In this document: in pieces, positions 10,408-24,317 of the stretch
Position numbering within the stretch: position 1 is the first letter of the stretch
How the letters are laid out: every line of letters begins with the position of its first letter
Assembly: GCA_021014945.1 (NCBI GenBank)
Contig: MU266444.1
Span: 1 to 64,000 of the forward strand
Length of the DNA stretch: 64,000 nucleotides
DNA from: Leucogyrophana mollusca
Lineage: Eukaryota; Basidiomycota; Agaricomycetes; Boletales
Reading direction: 5' to 3'
The notes under the pieces: model-generated
Databases searched by the model: none
What the model saw: only the letters and a program-made list of their open reading frames with translations
What the model was told of the DNA's origin: nothing
Position numbers and translations under genes: made by a program

Positions 10408-12294
10408 ATGACCTGGTTGTTACTCAAGCCCCTCGCGTTGTTGGCCGCCGTCTCCGTCAGCTCTCTTCAACACGGCGCAAACGCTGCTGCGCTCACCCGC
10501 CGCCAATGCTCATCAACTCTGGCTGAAGCTACCGTACGTCCTCGTCACGCTTTGAGATGATGTGCATGTTTGAATCGCGCACTAGGTTATAGCAAATGAA
10601 CTTCAGTCAAAGTACTATAATACTGGAACCGGACAATACAACGATGGCGAGCTCTGGACAGACGCAGTAAGTCCAAACTCTTCTTGTATACTGTTGTGTT
10701 ATTCTCTGACGCGTCTTTACGTTCCAGAACACTCTTGAGGATTTGCATAACCTCATGCTTGCGACTGGCAACAACGACTACGGCACTGTCGCTGACGGTT
10801 CTTACATCGGCAAAGCCGCGCTGAATCCGAACACTGACTGGGCAAGTTTCCTTGGTGGAAGCAATGATGATTCTCAGGTGATAATCACCCATGTTCATCT
10901 CCTTTATACATCTTATCGGGCCACCTACGGAACAGTGGGTCATTTTGGCTTTGTGGAAGATTGCCGACTACAAGGCAGCAAGAGGCCTGGACAACAGCGC
11001 ATACATGGTGAGCCGAAGCTACTATACATATACTTACGTTACTTAACTCACCGATCTTTGTTGGCAGTCCAGTGCGGCGAAGATCTACGACATCATCGCA
11101 GGGCAATGGGACGATACCTGCGGAGGCGGAGGCAAGTAGTAGTTTCTCTCGTTACAGTGCCCACCTTTTGACTAGCTGGCTCATCAGTGTGGTGGTCCAC
11201 TGCACACACCTACAAGAATGCGATAACCAATGAGCTGTTCCTCCTGACTTCGGCATCAGGCTACCTCAGAACCAAAAACCAAACCTACCTCGACAATGCT
11301 AACAAGGCGGGTCACATATCGTGAAAGTACCCTGTTATCATGGACTAATGACCTCATGACAGGAATGGGCTTGGTGTACGTTTTTCAGCTTCTGGTAGGG
11401 AAACAACAAAGCAGAACAACTCTTCCGTTTAGTGAGCGCCTCTGGTATGCGGGGCTCTAACGGTCTCTTCAACGATGGACTTGATTTGACAACTTGCAAG
11501 AACAACGGCGAGGCAAGTGAGAACATGTGTCTGACGCTCTCCCCGCTGACCCGTTATCTCAGACTGCGTGGACATACAACCAAGTAGGCATGATTTCATC
11601 GAGAAAGCACGGTATGGGACGAAGTTAACAAACCTGCGCTCACAAGGCTGTCGTTGCATCTGGCCTTGGAGCACTTTACAGCGCCACAGGGGATTCCAGT
11701 CTCTTAGATCAGGCTCAGATCAGCCTGGACGCGACAATCAGCAGCTCGCTCACTGACAACAACATTCTAAGGGAGTCTTGTGACAACGCAGCTGCGAACA
11801 CCACGGTTTGCGACCATGATCAGGTGCGCTAATCTCGCCTTCCCTCGAGGGCCCGTTCTTACATGCCGCATCAACAGCAAATTTTCAAGGGTAAATATCT
11901 TGTTCTACCCTCTCCTACCGTGACCACTGACACTCGTCTCAGGCATTTGGACCAAGCACATGCAATATTACCTTGACACTGCCAATGATGCCTCCCGAAC
12001 TTCACGATACAGTGGATTCCTGGACTCGCAGTACTCTGCTGTCATCCGTAGGCACTTCTTTCGGTCTGAACTTAGCTATTTCTCAAGTCGAGCCAAATAC
12101 AGACTATGGCAAGAACGCAGCAAACGATATAGGTTCGGTCTGGTATGCACCTGATGCAGGAGGTTCGCAATTCCAACCAGAGGCATCTACAAGCGGGTTA
12201 GCGGCCATCGTCGCCGCGGCCAAGGTGCGTCTCACAGAAAGTCACCAGAACCACTAGGCTGACTGGACGCATATATCAGTATGGATCGTGCTAA
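10408..12294 (+). CDS. Secreted GH76 family alpha-1,6-mannanase-like protein
   Basis: The ATG at 10408 opens a signal peptide (LLLKPLALLAAVSVSSL...ANAAA) followed by LTRRQCSS, a possible Kex2-type dibasic site. The mature part carries GH76 motifs: LQSKYYNTGTGQYNDGELW, DANTLEDLHNLML, WDDTCGGGVWWS, TYKNAITNELFLL and GLFNDGLDL. It also has WTYNQAVVASGLGAL and QQIFKGIWTKHM. The catalytic aspartate pair of GH76 normally lies in a DD motif after a Trp; WDD in IIAGQWDDTCGGG fits the conserved region. The final exon splices AAAK to YGSC, with TAA at 12292-12294. Family members cut alpha-1,6-mannan and include the yeast Dfg5/Dcw1 wall enzymes. No C-terminal GPI signal is seen, so secretion or wall release is more likely than membrane anchoring. 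Confidence 0.88.
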
Positions 12295-12463
12295 ATGGTC
12301 ATCATATATACCCATCGTCTGTCTTTACATATCTTGTCATACTTCGCAGGTACAACTGCGCAAAACATAGACGTCAAAAGATGTCATAAATATCCTCGTA
12401 CAAGCAGAGCGCAAGCACGTCTCATGAGAATAAACAAGCAATTAATGCACTATAATCTAAGCT

Positions 12464-15400
12464 TTACCCTCCTTCCGCCATCTCTCTGCGGTGAAGTCGT
12501 GATGGACCAGGGGAGTTAGGGGACGCTTCGTCAGCCTCGGGTATCGTTTCCTCTTCAAGATGACCTCTCCACCTTCCCTTCCCAGTACTGTTGTCTTCGT
12601 CTGGGCTTGAAACCACCAACGCGTGCTCTAGGGCCTTTTCGCCCCTCTTCTTCAACCTGAGAGTCATAGCAGCTTGAAGCGAGTCGATATAGGAGTCATA
12701 TTTCACGATCTCAGTCAAGAGATACTGCGATTTTTTCTCCCAATTGCTCTGGGCCTTGACTCCACTGGCCGACCGTGGTGGGTACTGAAGAGATTATATC
12801 AGTAGAGTGAAGCAAATGCAAGAATGGTCGTACCAATGTAGTCATTGGCTCGCGAAGTTCATTGTGACTCTTGAGATCTGTCTTCAACATTTTCACGTAC
12901 TTCTGAAGTGCTTCAAGCTGTGTTTCTTCGTCGTGAATGCTGGACACGGACGGAGGCGATGGGGGCTTCCACTCGTTAATGAACGTTCTATCGGTCCATG
13001 GCGAATGAGCCGCTCGCACGGTGGCAACTCCCTCCCGCCAGCCGAACTTGCTTCGGTTGCTACGTCCACTGCGCACACTCATCGAATCCGCACGGTCGTT
13101 GTCCCTCATCGACTCATTGTCCGAGACCGAACGCCCATGGGCCATCGCATCTACAATACGATTCCACCCATACTCCATGTTCGAGACTCCGCCAGCCAGT
13201 GGTTCTTTGCTGGTTCGAGCGGCCCAATAGTTGCAGGTAGAAACCCACTCATTCACAAGCTCTTCGGTCCCGGCCTGGAAGAAGTACACACCTCCATTGG
13301 ATAGCGTCAGCACCATGCAATGGGGGCGTTGTCGGTTATAACCGGGAGGAGGGAGGGAATGTGCCAACGAGTGCGCAAGTTGCACCGTTCCGACGGATTG
13401 TGCGTTTTCCTATAGAGGCGTCAAGACAAATCGTGGGTGGCAGTGAGCTGTCTACTCACCAGCCAATTACCGCCACCGACTACACTGGAAAACCCGCCGC
13501 CATGTTCCCCAAAGGTGAACATGTTCAACTCACCCCTCTGTATAACGACGAAAACATCCATCCAGTTCTTGGACTTTGCGCGCTTGCCAGCAGATTCCCA
13601 GTACTGTTTGCGACACAACATGCCTTCCTTAGCCCATGGGGCCCCCAGGAGTGCTAGTTCTTCATCGCTTATGCTGATGGTGGTTGAGCCCGATTCGTGG
13701 CTATGATAGCTGCGATCATCATCCTCTTGAGTCTCCCGGATAATAGTATGGGACAAGTTGGAAGCAAATCCAAGTGCTGGCGACAAGAAGGCCGCCATGG
13801 AGCTGTGCAGTCCCTGTTTTCCTGTCAGCAAAGTAGGTACGCCAGTCAACTATGATTCAAATTTACCTCGTGCGTGGATGTGGCGAAACTCGGAGAAGGG
13901 CTTACACGACCGTCCATGCTGCTGTGACTGCTATATGGACTGTATCCGGGCGCCCCAAGTATCGATTGCAACCCTCTGATACTGCCACGCTTGAGGGTAG
14001 TCAGTCGATCTGGTGGACCACGGTAGCTACGGTTCCGTCCCATGATGTTGTGCGCTGCTCCAGGACTGAGAGAAGACGTTGATGAACGAGCGATGAAATT
14101 GCTCCCCAAAGGTTGTAGGATTTGTTGACTCTTGACAGCGTTATACATTTCCTAGAAAAACAGTATCAGGATAAGATCGGGTGTCGGTAGCATGCTGTTT
14201 ACCTTCAGAAGGTTCTCCATATCGATCTCCCAATTCCTGTCGTATGTCACTGAAGATGGGCCTGTACTCGACTTGGATTCCTGGCCCGAGGAAAGCTGAA
14301 CTGATGTAGTGCTACTATTGAGGGAAGGCTGCACTGTGGACCCCGCATACGAAACGCCGGGAGATGACATAAAGGTCTCCTTTGATATGCTGTTCCAACT
14401 TGTGATGCTTCCGCTTCTCTTGGAGCGAGCGAGGGACATAGTCTCGGTTCCTTCCGAGCCCGTTCCAGGACCGCTGCTGTTGTCATCGTGATTGAGGTCC
14501 GTTGATGAAGCAAACATATTCGGTTGGAGTTGCATCTGTATGGCAGCCATCGTATTGCGAACAAATTGACTTCGAGACATTCGTGTCGCGATGTCCGCAA
14601 CATGGAGATCAGTGTTGAGTAACAAGAGTGAATAGGTGACGGAGTGGACGACGCCTTTCACGAAACTTCAGCAAAGTGGGCGAAGACGGAGCTAAAGAAA
14701 GTGACAAACTTGCGCTTCCGTACAGACGAGCAGGGTTACACTCCCAGAAACGTCTGCTGAATTCCTCGAGAATCCGATCCACTTGTTGCGTTTCGGCCTT
14801 GAGGAAAAGTTTGGCGCAGAGACCTCTGCATTTTCCTTCAATGTCGGTCCGTAAGAAAACGAGGATAAACCGACCTGAATGCGTTATCCAGACGCTGCTT
14901 CGAGAAATCAAAGTAGTCCATATAGTGATGCAGAGCAATCTTGTTGATTTGGCCACTGCAATGACATGTTCAGCAGGGACTTAACAGAAGACGATATGAG
15001 CACTGACTGTCCACCTAGCCACTCAGCAATTTTTTCTTTCGCCAAGAAATCCTCATCCTCTTCGTAACAGCGAGAGGCCAGCTCTTTACCTCTCTCCTCT
15101 GGGTCTTGCACATCTTCCGAACGAGAAAAGGAGGGGTTAGAAGCATATCGATTTAGGATCAAATCGTTAACGGTAAGATCTTGTTGTGAGCTAGCGCCAT
15201 GGGCTGTGGCAGAAAGGATTAATCAAGGGACATGCAGAGTGCCACTGCGACTTACTTGGGCGACCGTCATCACCGTTGGGTATGAGCGACGGTTCGGAGC
15301 TGCAAGCAGCTGAACGTGTCTGAACACGTAAGCGAGATGTGTCGCGATATGAAGAATGCATCTGGTTGCCATACCCTCGCGATCTCATAGGACTTGATCC

Positions 15401-17557
15401 ATGTTTGAGTGCCGCAACTCGAGGCGACCCGAGAGGGCCAGGGCCGGAACGAGAGCGGACAGGGGTCGTCAGGGAAGAAGTTCGAGGAGGCACAATAGGT
15501 TCAATATGCGAAGGATCTAGGGGAGATGAATGGCCAGATCCTGATCCCAGCGATGAGTCAGTCGGCAACGTAACTATAGGTGTAGACGGCGGAACGGGGG
15601 GAAGCGTTGGAGATTTGGAGTCCGCAGGGGCATCGAGATCAGAAGTTTTGACATCGCCAGCCTTGTGGCGACTATATGCAGCCCGCCTCGCCGGGGTCGA
15701 AGGATCCCGCAAATCAAGTAAAGAGCCGGAGTCTGGGTCAAGTTGAGAAAGGACACCCTGGAAGTCACTGAGTATGCCGTGCAGAGAAGATTCCCAAGTT
15801 TGAGATTCGCCGATTTCCTGGTGATCCTTGGGTGGTAAGACGGGTGGACCCGGAGATGATGGGCCCGCAGCCTGCTGTGCGTCCATTTCGCTTGCACTAA
15901 CGCTCCTTCGTTTTACGTGGCTAACGAACGTGCCTTCATCGCTTGATGACCTAGGGGCCTGTGTATCCGGAGATGGCGATCTATCACACGCAGAATTAAT
16001 ACGATCAACCACAACGATCGAACGTTCCTCGCTGTCATCATCACTGCCGTCCTCGCTGTGCATGACATGGATGGGAGGAAGAGGTTTGGTATCCATTGAG
16101 TTCAGGCGTGGACTCGTGAAGACATCCGCGATGGGCGACGTGACGGGAGGGGTACGCCAGGCATCGTCGGGTAAAGGAGGAACTGGGGGTGTAAAGGCAT
16201 CGACAAGTGATGGCCGTCCACGAGGTGATGAAGGTAATGAAGCGTCGGTACGCTGATGTATTAATGTATCAGGTCACATAAAGCGAGAGAACACAGGTCA
16301 CTCACTGAACGGTCACGAGTAGTTGATTGCCCCAGCATTTTACCAAGGAACGCGCTAGTTTTAGCTCGTACGGAGTTTTTAGGAGGCTCGAGGTACGTTG
16401 AGTCGACGTGTTCAACTGAATCATATGAACAAAGCGCATACCTTGTCCCCTTCGATCTCCCTAGGACCACTCCGAGACCTAGGGCTGGCCATGACCCACT
16501 CAGAACCATTCGGGCTGACTACGTCCCTCCTGGTTGGGCCTCTGACAGATTTCTGAGGAGCAGGCGTGATTTGTACATTTGGGAGAGCCGGTGGTGCCAC
16601 TCCCGATGATGTGGAAGAGCGTGGGCGCGTCGTGGATGGGCGCAGACCGGAAGGTGTGGAGTTAGGTATTGGTGGGGGAGGCTCAGGCTGTTTCTCTTTC
16701 TTGGCGTGCTGCGCTGGGACAACCCCACCCTTTTCTCTCGCCTTTCGGACAAGAGTGGCCAAGTCAGGGCTACTGGCTGTACCTGGGGATCGATACATGG
16801 AACGTCGTTTGGTTTGCATGTCAGGATCTTCAGCGTCATAGAACACTTCGTTAGAAGAAGATACAGATGAGATGGTTGCTGGGTATTTTGAAGATGAAGG
16901 ACCAGCGACTGGGGTGGGAGTTGGGGGTACGATTACAGGTGTTGTTGGTTGCTGGCCTATGCGAGGAGTTCTGGCCTCCCTCCCAGAAGGGGATGGCGAG
17001 GCAAACTCGTGTCCAGATGGTATCGGGCTGTCTACGCCCAGAGAACTGACGTCGAGACCTTCTCTAAGGACGACAGTTCCTCCAGCGCGTAAAGCCTGTT
17101 CGAAATCTAGTTCAGTGCGAGAAACCCGTCGGCCGTCTTTGTTGACGTCGTTTGAAGCTACAGGTTGCAAACTATTTGCAAACGAAGATGGCGGCACCGG
17201 TGATCGCGGTGGGGGCGCAGCATATTTGAAGAATGAGGCCAGGGTGGGATATTAATACGTTCTAGCGGTACAGAGACGAGCTGAGACTCGGAGACGGGTA
17301 CTGAGTCTAACAGAGCTTCAAAGGTCGCCAGAGTACAGCCGGTCAAGCGCGTGAGGCTGATGGATTGTTACAAGGCCAATTCTAGTGGCCCACGCCAAAA
17401 CCCGTATCAAGCAACGGGGTACAGAAAAGAAAGTAAAAATATACTATGGTGGACATACAATGGTGCAAGATAGCAGAGAGAATGTGTACATGTACGTCAG
17501 CGAGTAAGAGAGTGAAAGCAAAATGGAATAATCTATAGTCAATATCTACATGGCCAT
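12464..17557 (-). CDS. Sec7-PH domain Arf guanine-nucleotide exchange factor
   Basis: A large minus-strand gene of roughly 1,400 codons. The N-terminal half is low-complexity Ser/Pro (about 17.3-15.2 kb). The Sec7 domain runs from about 15.1 to 14.6 kb, read as KIAEWLGG, the helix LCAKLFLKAETQQVDRILEEF, SRRFWECNP and then VHSVTYSLLLLNTDLH, the catalytic-loop region. A Ser-rich linker leads to a PH domain (about 13.85-13.2 kb; NMFTFGE, MVLTLSNGGVYFFQAGTEEL, VNEWVSTCNYWAAR). The C-terminus has a conserved coiled segment (YPPRSASGVKAQ then NWEKKSQYLLTEIVKYDSYI) and ends EMAEGG at TAA 12464-12466. Such proteins activate Arf GTPases on Golgi or plasma membrane; the Sec7-PH order resembles fungal Syt1/Yel1-type factors. 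The 5' end is the weak point. An exon with LTRLTGCTLATFEALLDS ends at 17257 and splices in frame to SNDVNKDGRRVSRTELDFEQ. The ATG at 17557 reaches it through one intron but is only a candidate. Confidence 0.85.
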
Positions 17558-17682
17558 CCTGCGATCCAGCAAGAAAATATATCATGTGGTTACCGAAGGA
17601 GCATTACGCACAACAAAATACAATGTGGCACCGCGCGTTGCGGCGCCCATCCAAGCGCAACATTGCCAGGTGAACGTACTTC

Positions 17683-20600
17683 TCAAGCACCGGAGTCGTT
17701 CGCTCTCCGAGTCGTGGGAGTAGGCGGCATACCAGTCGACGTCCGTCGTTGCCGTTTCATCGCTAGTGTGCCACCAGGCGATGACCCCATCCCGGCTCGA
17801 TTCGTGGGGGCGCCGCGAGAAGCGCTGAATCCGGTCGGAACTGTGCTGGTCGTCGACGCACGTGGTCGAGTCGAAGAGGATGCAAGTTTGGGTAGGCCGC
17901 CAGCACCACCTTTGCGAGCAGTACCATTTGGTGTACCTGACGCACGATTCCTGTCAAGCATTGTCAATATTAGCTAGTGCTCACTGATGCGAGGGTCGGC
18001 TACTAACCTCTTCTTGATCACGTCCGTTTTTAGTGACAGTGGTCGGACCACACCGTGTAGTTTCTGCGGTCACCGGTTAGTCGGCCTATGATGAAAGACA
18101 TAGGCGCCACTCACATAAAACAGCCCACAAGCATTGCCTGTGAAAACGTATTGTTAGACAGGATCACTGACGGGGGTCGAACCAAACTTACACAATGGCT
18201 GTCCTTCAGGATCACGTCTCCAAAGTGGGGTGTTGGTTGTTTGACAATTAGTGCACGCGGTGGGCGTCTGATCGCCTTCATCACTCCCGCTTTTCCCAGG
18301 AAGGCTGCTATTCCCCTCTGCGGCAGTGAAATCGGGTGTACTCGTCGAGGACCTCAAGTCCTTGACGGCAGTAGCAGTAGTGTTGACCGATATTGACTTC
18401 TTCTTCGCATCCTGGACCACCCGCTTCGTGGAAGCGAATTTCCGCGGATGGTTGTGAGACGCCTGGCCGTTCGGCGCCCCCTCCACAGAAGGAGGCGATG
18501 AAGCATTTGATGTGATGTACGGCTCTGGAGAGGCAGTTGAGCTTGAATTTACGCCGTTACCCCAGCCATCACTTGATGGACTCGCATGATAGCTTGGTAA
18601 CAGCCCATCACCGTTCTCCACGGGCAGAATCTGGGTGGGATCGACATGTGTGTAGGGACCCTGTGCAAGGCCAACGCTCGAGTCAAGGGAGGCGTAAAAC
18701 GGGTTCAAGAGCTGATGGTAGTCGTCCGAGAAGCTCGCAGCATGGAGCTGAGCATAGCCCTCTTGAATGGCCGCATTCGCAGCTGCGGCGGCGGCGGACA
18801 GGCCCTCTGTTGGATTCGTCGGTGATCCGACTGTGGGTGAATATGTCGTTGATGAATGAGGACGGCGGAGTGGGTCGTGATAATGTAGGTCAGGAGGTCG
18901 AATGTCTTCGGGACCATGTAGCATTTGAGAAAACTCATTGTGCCCCATGGAAGACCCTGTGCCCAGAGCATCGAACATTGTGTCGTACGGCGGGAAACTG
19001 AAGTTGAAGGCAGTGGATGGGAAAGGACTACTGCTCACGAACTGTTCCGGCTCCTGCGGCTGAGGGTTGCCATCGACATTAGACGGGTCCGCGCGCAACA
19101 TACTCTCCGCATGCGGCGCATCGGCACGCCGTTTCTGTCCAACAAGGCTGTCCGGTGACAAGGGCTTGCCGTTCACTTGGTGTCGACCACTAACACCAGT
19201 GAATATGCCCTCCCTCTGCACCGTGTGGTCAAAGCTGGTTTTCCGCACATGTCTTGGAAATGCACGCTGGGGTGGAGACTGTTGGTCTGATGAGGTAAAC
19301 TTCGATGGGCCGTGGAAACCGAAGGAGGGAAGAGAAGACGGGTGGAAAGCGGGAGTGTTGAGAGCAGAAAGCGCATGTGGGTAATTACTGGCTTGAGCCT
19401 GGCGGTGAGACTGGCTTCCGTAGGTCACGTTTTCATCCCCCTGTCCTTCATAAACCGCTGCAAGTCCAGAGCGCAACGACGCAGACGATGGTCCAGAAAC
19501 ATGACGATCCGCGGATAGTGCGGAGGAACCAGGGATTGGTATGCTTGGCGATGCTGCGAGCCCCCTCAGCGCTGAATCTCCCGATGTATATCTGCCTCGT
19601 CTCTCTGGAGACTTCTCGATGTTAATGGGTTGAGCTTGCCCTGATGTAGGGAAAGGGTACCGCCCGTCGAATTGGGCGGACATCACACCATGTTGATCAA
19701 AGCTCGTTGCAGACTGCGGCGGCCGTGATCTTGAGCGACTCTGCGGCCTCCAGTCCATTGATATCCGAGACCGCGACCTGCTCATCGCTCGCCAGTCCAT
19801 AGGGACAACGCTGCGTGGAAAAGGTTAAGAGAGTGGAAATGGCGCCATATGTGAGCACTTACTCGTCATCCTCCGTGCCATCTTGATTTAGGCCATCGAA
19901 ACCAACAACTTGTACCTTCGCCTTACCCTTGTCAATTCTCCTCCCTCGCTCTTCACCATCTGCCTGAGATGTCGATGCATCGGGTTTGACGGAAGATACC
20001 TCTGGGGCCGAAGGAGAGGGCTCGTCTTTCACGTCCGACCGTTGGTTTGCAACGGTTTCAGCACGCTGAGCTTCTTCCTCTTCTTCCTTCTTCTTCTTGA
20101 GTTTCAAGGCCATCATTCGCCAGGTTATGTTCTCCATCCTCTGTGCATGAGGGAGGTTGGCTTTCGTTCTGGCGTACATCTTCCACACCTGCGTGGCCAA
20201 TGGGTCTTGCTGGGCGAGGGTTTCTGGGTCGTTATCGAGAGAGGGAAGCGCCGAGGCCTCAAGATCAGGCGAACCAGACAACCTTGGGGAAGTAAAATTA
20301 CTAGGTCCTGCATCTATGCTCGGCGTGCTAAATAGGTCATCAGAAAAGATGTCGCTCATAATCGCCGATTTGGAATCCATGGATAATGATCCTGTAGTTG
20401 AAGGAGAGGACTGCTTGTGAGCAGAAAGGGGTGATGGGTCTGGTTGCATGGAGCCAGAATGTGAAGGTATGGTCAACTGTGTCAGGGGAGAGTAGAGAGC
20501 TGGTGTCGACGGAGCGGTGGATGTCGGGGACATCCAAAGCGATGGCGGGACCCCGGTATTCGAACGTTCAGCTACAAGACCATAAGGAGGATAGTTCGTT

Positions 20601-21480
20601 GAAGAAGGTGATCGAAGCTCCGCATGCAAAGAAGCAGTGTACGAACCAGCACCTCCATCTGCCCTGCGAGGTACGTTCATATTCAACATGGGAGCTTCGT
20701 GATTCTGAAAAAATGATGAATATTATAAAACGAGCTGGAGGCTTGTGTGGAATAGCTCACTGGCATGTGTCTCCCATGAATAGCTTTAGAATGGCGGGAG
20801 GCCGAACTATCGTGCATATGGGTTTGCGGGTGAGCAAGACGAGACATCTCGCTGGTGGGCGATTTGCCTTTGTCAGTGGATATCGTAGTAGTGGACGAGT
20901 GGGCTCTCTGGAGGGAGGGTCTCTGCCCATGCGAGGTTGAGCCCAATTGTGATCCTCCATGAGACCAAGATGCAGTTTGATCGTGATGCTGATGGCTTTG
21001 AGGCAATCGATTCGCCAGATGCCGAGTATTCGCGGAGTTGTAGGGAAGGGAGTCGGCGTCAAGTCTGGGAGACTGACCAGCGGGGGGTATGTTGAAAACG
21101 CCGTTTGCGGCTAGAGTGGCGAATACAGCCGGATTGAGGGGAGCAGAGAATAAGCTGTTCCACTCGGGGCCAGACAATGACTGCATGCTGCCATGATGGT
21201 CGGAGACACCTCCTGAGAGCTGTGTTTGGGGGATCGATTGATGTAACATGTATGGAAAGGAGGTCTGCTGAACTGACGGCGCGAGAGGGATTTCGTGCGA
21301 CCAGGGAGAGGACTGAAGGGAGTTTGGAATGGAACCAGGGAGGGGGCTTGGTTCGGATGATTTGGAGGATGAAGCTAAGCTAGAGAACGAAGTGTTGACT
21401 GTTGGGTGTTCAGCTGACGACCACGAACGAGTACTGCTCCCTTCGAGGGATGTTCCAGCAGATGAGGACGATGGTCCCAT
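17683..21480 (-). CDS. GATA-type zinc-finger transcription factor
   Basis: About 1,150 codons in several exons. The start [16 protein letters not shown] lies at 21480. Long Ser/Pro/Gln-rich regions surround a conserved N-terminal block, [20 protein letters not shown], then [21 protein letters not shown] (about 20.2-20.05 kb). That block matches the motif typical of fungal nitrogen GATA factors of the AreA/NIT2/Gaf1 group. The zinc finger is split by introns: [39 protein letters not shown], then [14 protein letters not shown], giving the C-X2-C-X17-C-X2-C signature and the basic tail. The frame ends RRANDSGA at 17683. The C-terminus is short, about 80 residues after the finger. Orthologues switch on catabolic genes when preferred nitrogen is scarce or act as repressors; which role applies here cannot be read. 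A single finger is seen. Confidence 0.92.
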
Positions 21481-24317
21481 GTACCGCGACTGTGGACCAA
21501 TAAATCACTGGAAAAGGTGTTATGGGCGATGCATCTCAACAGAAAGTTTGAACGAAACGCACGTAATGAAGCCGCGGCCGGCTAATCGGTGTGCGGACGA
21601 ACGTGCACACTGAGGGCACTTGAGCCTGAAAGAAAAAATAGAAAGAGAGTGCCGGTCAACAGATTCTCCAAGTACTTTACGATATAACTTGGATTCTGGA
21701 GCAGTAAAATGAAGGCAAGCAGGAGCAGAACCGCCTGAGCGAAAAGGAAGAGCGAAGGAGAGGGACAAGCAAGGTACCCCTGCTTACGGTCCGTCCTCGC
21801 CAGGGACCCCGAATACCCCCATAACACACTCCATACCCAGTTATACCCTTTATTGCTTTGCCTTACTACATCCTTATGTACATTCATCACTCCACCGAAA
21901 CCTTGTCCATCCACCGAGACTGCTCTCGGTATGTCCTTCAGCGTTACCAGCGTCGTCGTCGCCTCCTCTTTTAATATCCTGGATATTTATTTCACATGTT
22001 TCGCCGCGGTGACGGAGGGCCACAACCTATGCCATCACCCTGAAACGGCCATGATCCAGCGCAATTAGACAAAAATCGCACACTGTACTGGGTCTGTTGC
22101 CCTTTTGCCAGGTTCGACTCGCTGCCTCATGGCGCCGAGAGTCTTCGGGTGGAAACATGGCTGACGACCATTTTCGTCAAAATGCGCACAAGGTGTCTCC
22201 CAGTCTTCGAATGCCTCATTTCGCGCTCACGGTCTGGACATCAGGAACCACTCCGGCAATTCCCACCTCCCATTTTGAGCCGCGGACCTGGAAAGCATCT
22301 CTCACTGACTGATCTTGACAATGCAAAAAGGTTGTGATCGCTTTACGATCACTCCTGCCACTGGCCAGTTGCTGCAAGGTCGTGTCGGCGGACGTCCCTA
22401 GACTTCCCCTTTCATCTGTTGTTAAAGGGTACCTGTCTTCATGACACCGCGTGGTTTTGTGTACTTGCAGTCTCACTGATCGGTCAAGTCCACCGCAGTG
22501 CCATCCCTTCGCACGCGCAGCATCTGCGCAAGACCGCATTTACTCTGGCACGTGTATGGCTAAACCCAACCTTGCGCCAAGGTCATTTTTAAAAGGTGTG
22601 TGCGATCTCTTCTGCCCAAACCGATGGGCTCGGGAACACAAGATTTGCCCGTTCATGCTTCTTCCAACCAGTCCCCGTTAATTGTTTGTGCCATCTTGGG
22701 ATCGCACATGGTGACATATTGCAGCTGCGTCGAGGACAAACTTGTGTCTCTTGACTCTTCCTGGGTAATGGGCATTTTGCACCCACAACGATCCCCCTCC
22801 TACAGAGACGCTGCCCCTAGATGAACTGTTAAAAACCATCACCATACGGCGCTCGAAGTTTCTCCGTCATCAGATCTCCTTCATATGATCTCGCCATACC
22901 TCTTTCTTTATTCTGCTTTGCGGCACTCGTATTTTTGGTCGTAGGGTGTATGACTTTCTAAAGGCCAAATCTCTCACCCTCGCGTGCCTTCCTGCTTCCA
23001 ACCCGGCCGGACCTTCTTCGATGTCGTACGTACGCGGACAGGTGCCGTAAACTCGATCATGAAAAGCGCCGCGCGGTCGTCATACATCAGTCATGGTCCT
23101 CCTGTCGCCGTCCCAAGAGCCACCTCAGGCCTGGGTGCGGCTCTCGGTGAGTGCTTTAAAATTGGGCGGCTACTCCATGAAGCTGTTCAAGCTTTGTTGC
23201 ATTAAGGTTATTTCCAGACTTCCACGGCAAGGCGTGTCACATGTGATGACGGAGGCCTCCTTCCCCAACAGGTGCCACTCGTTCCTTTGGTCGACTGATG
23301 GATCATGGAGCTCAGAATGGACTACCCCACTAAACCCTAGGCGCATCTGTGATCTGTCTCCTAGGCAGCCACCCCGTCTATGTACATCAGCCACGCTTGC
23401 CTGGGCGCTTGCATTCGGGAAGGGTCCCGTGGGCGATCCACCGTATGCTCACACTCACGTTAACCCCCTTTTGCCTAGGCCGCATTCATCGCAACAGCTG
23501 ACATCTTTGTTCACCGTCAGAAATGCGTTGTGCGAGCGCCTTGGGATCCCGTCGTTCCAATCTGCCCACGAAAGACGGGTCGCATCACTTGAGCAGTATT
23601 GCTCTGCCGGCACTGCGGGTTAACATTTTTCTCCTCTGTTGCCATTCTCGGCACTTGTCTTTTCGTATCCGTTGTATTTCCCCGCTCTTCGTTGCACATC
23701 AGACGAGCACTCAGGCCTCAGGTCCCGAAGGCACTCGGACCACCGGCCCTCCAGTAGCCAGCGTGAGAGGTTAGCTTGCTTTAACGCAGGTGTGCATAAG
23801 ATGATCATCAAGTCATTCGCAGCGCCACCATCAGACAAATAATGCTCGATCGATCCAACGCAATAGTTTCCGACAGCGAGGCCGTTGACTCGCAAGGAAC
23901 CTTCCGAGCTGCCAGCGAACCGCCACGCACATAATAATACACTGTCCCGACGAGGTCCCCGCCATCTTCGCCACCAACTTGGAGTATGTGGCCCAAAGAA
24001 CTCGCTTGACTCGTTAGGTTAAGGCGAACGTCTAACTACGTCTAAAAGGTTGAGGCGGTGGCACAGGGGAACTCGGGTGATTCACGTACGATTTACAGAA
24101 GAGGATCGACCATGTAAAGATTGATGCAAGTTGAGTTTGGCGTCGTTGAGAACGACCTTGCTTGCGTGCGAACCCGCTTTTCTATCTCTCACAGGTTAAC
24201 CGCTCATTTGCATTGAACCCACTGTTCATTTGACAGGCGTCTTGCTGGTGGCCTCCGGCGAACAGACCTGATGAAACACAAACAACAATCTAAGGGTATA
24301 CGTTAAATTTGGGGAAA
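21481..24317. other. Long gene-poor interval upstream of the GATA factor
   Basis: About 2.8 kb separate the GATA start from the 3' end of the signal peptide peptidase. The longest open frame (23093-23623, +, 176 codons) shows no domain, signal peptide or splice-consistent extension. The GATA-proximal part is pyrimidine-rich on the minus strand and may be a long 5' leader and promoter, as is common for regulators. No RNA gene was recognised. Confidence 0.45.

Noticed and set aside
12807..13304. 165-codon plus-strand open frame
   Set aside because: It is antisense to the PH-domain exons of the Sec7 gene.
23093..23623. 176-codon plus-strand open frame in the GATA upstream region
   Set aside because: No domain, signal peptide or splice-consistent extension; composition resembles non-coding sequence.
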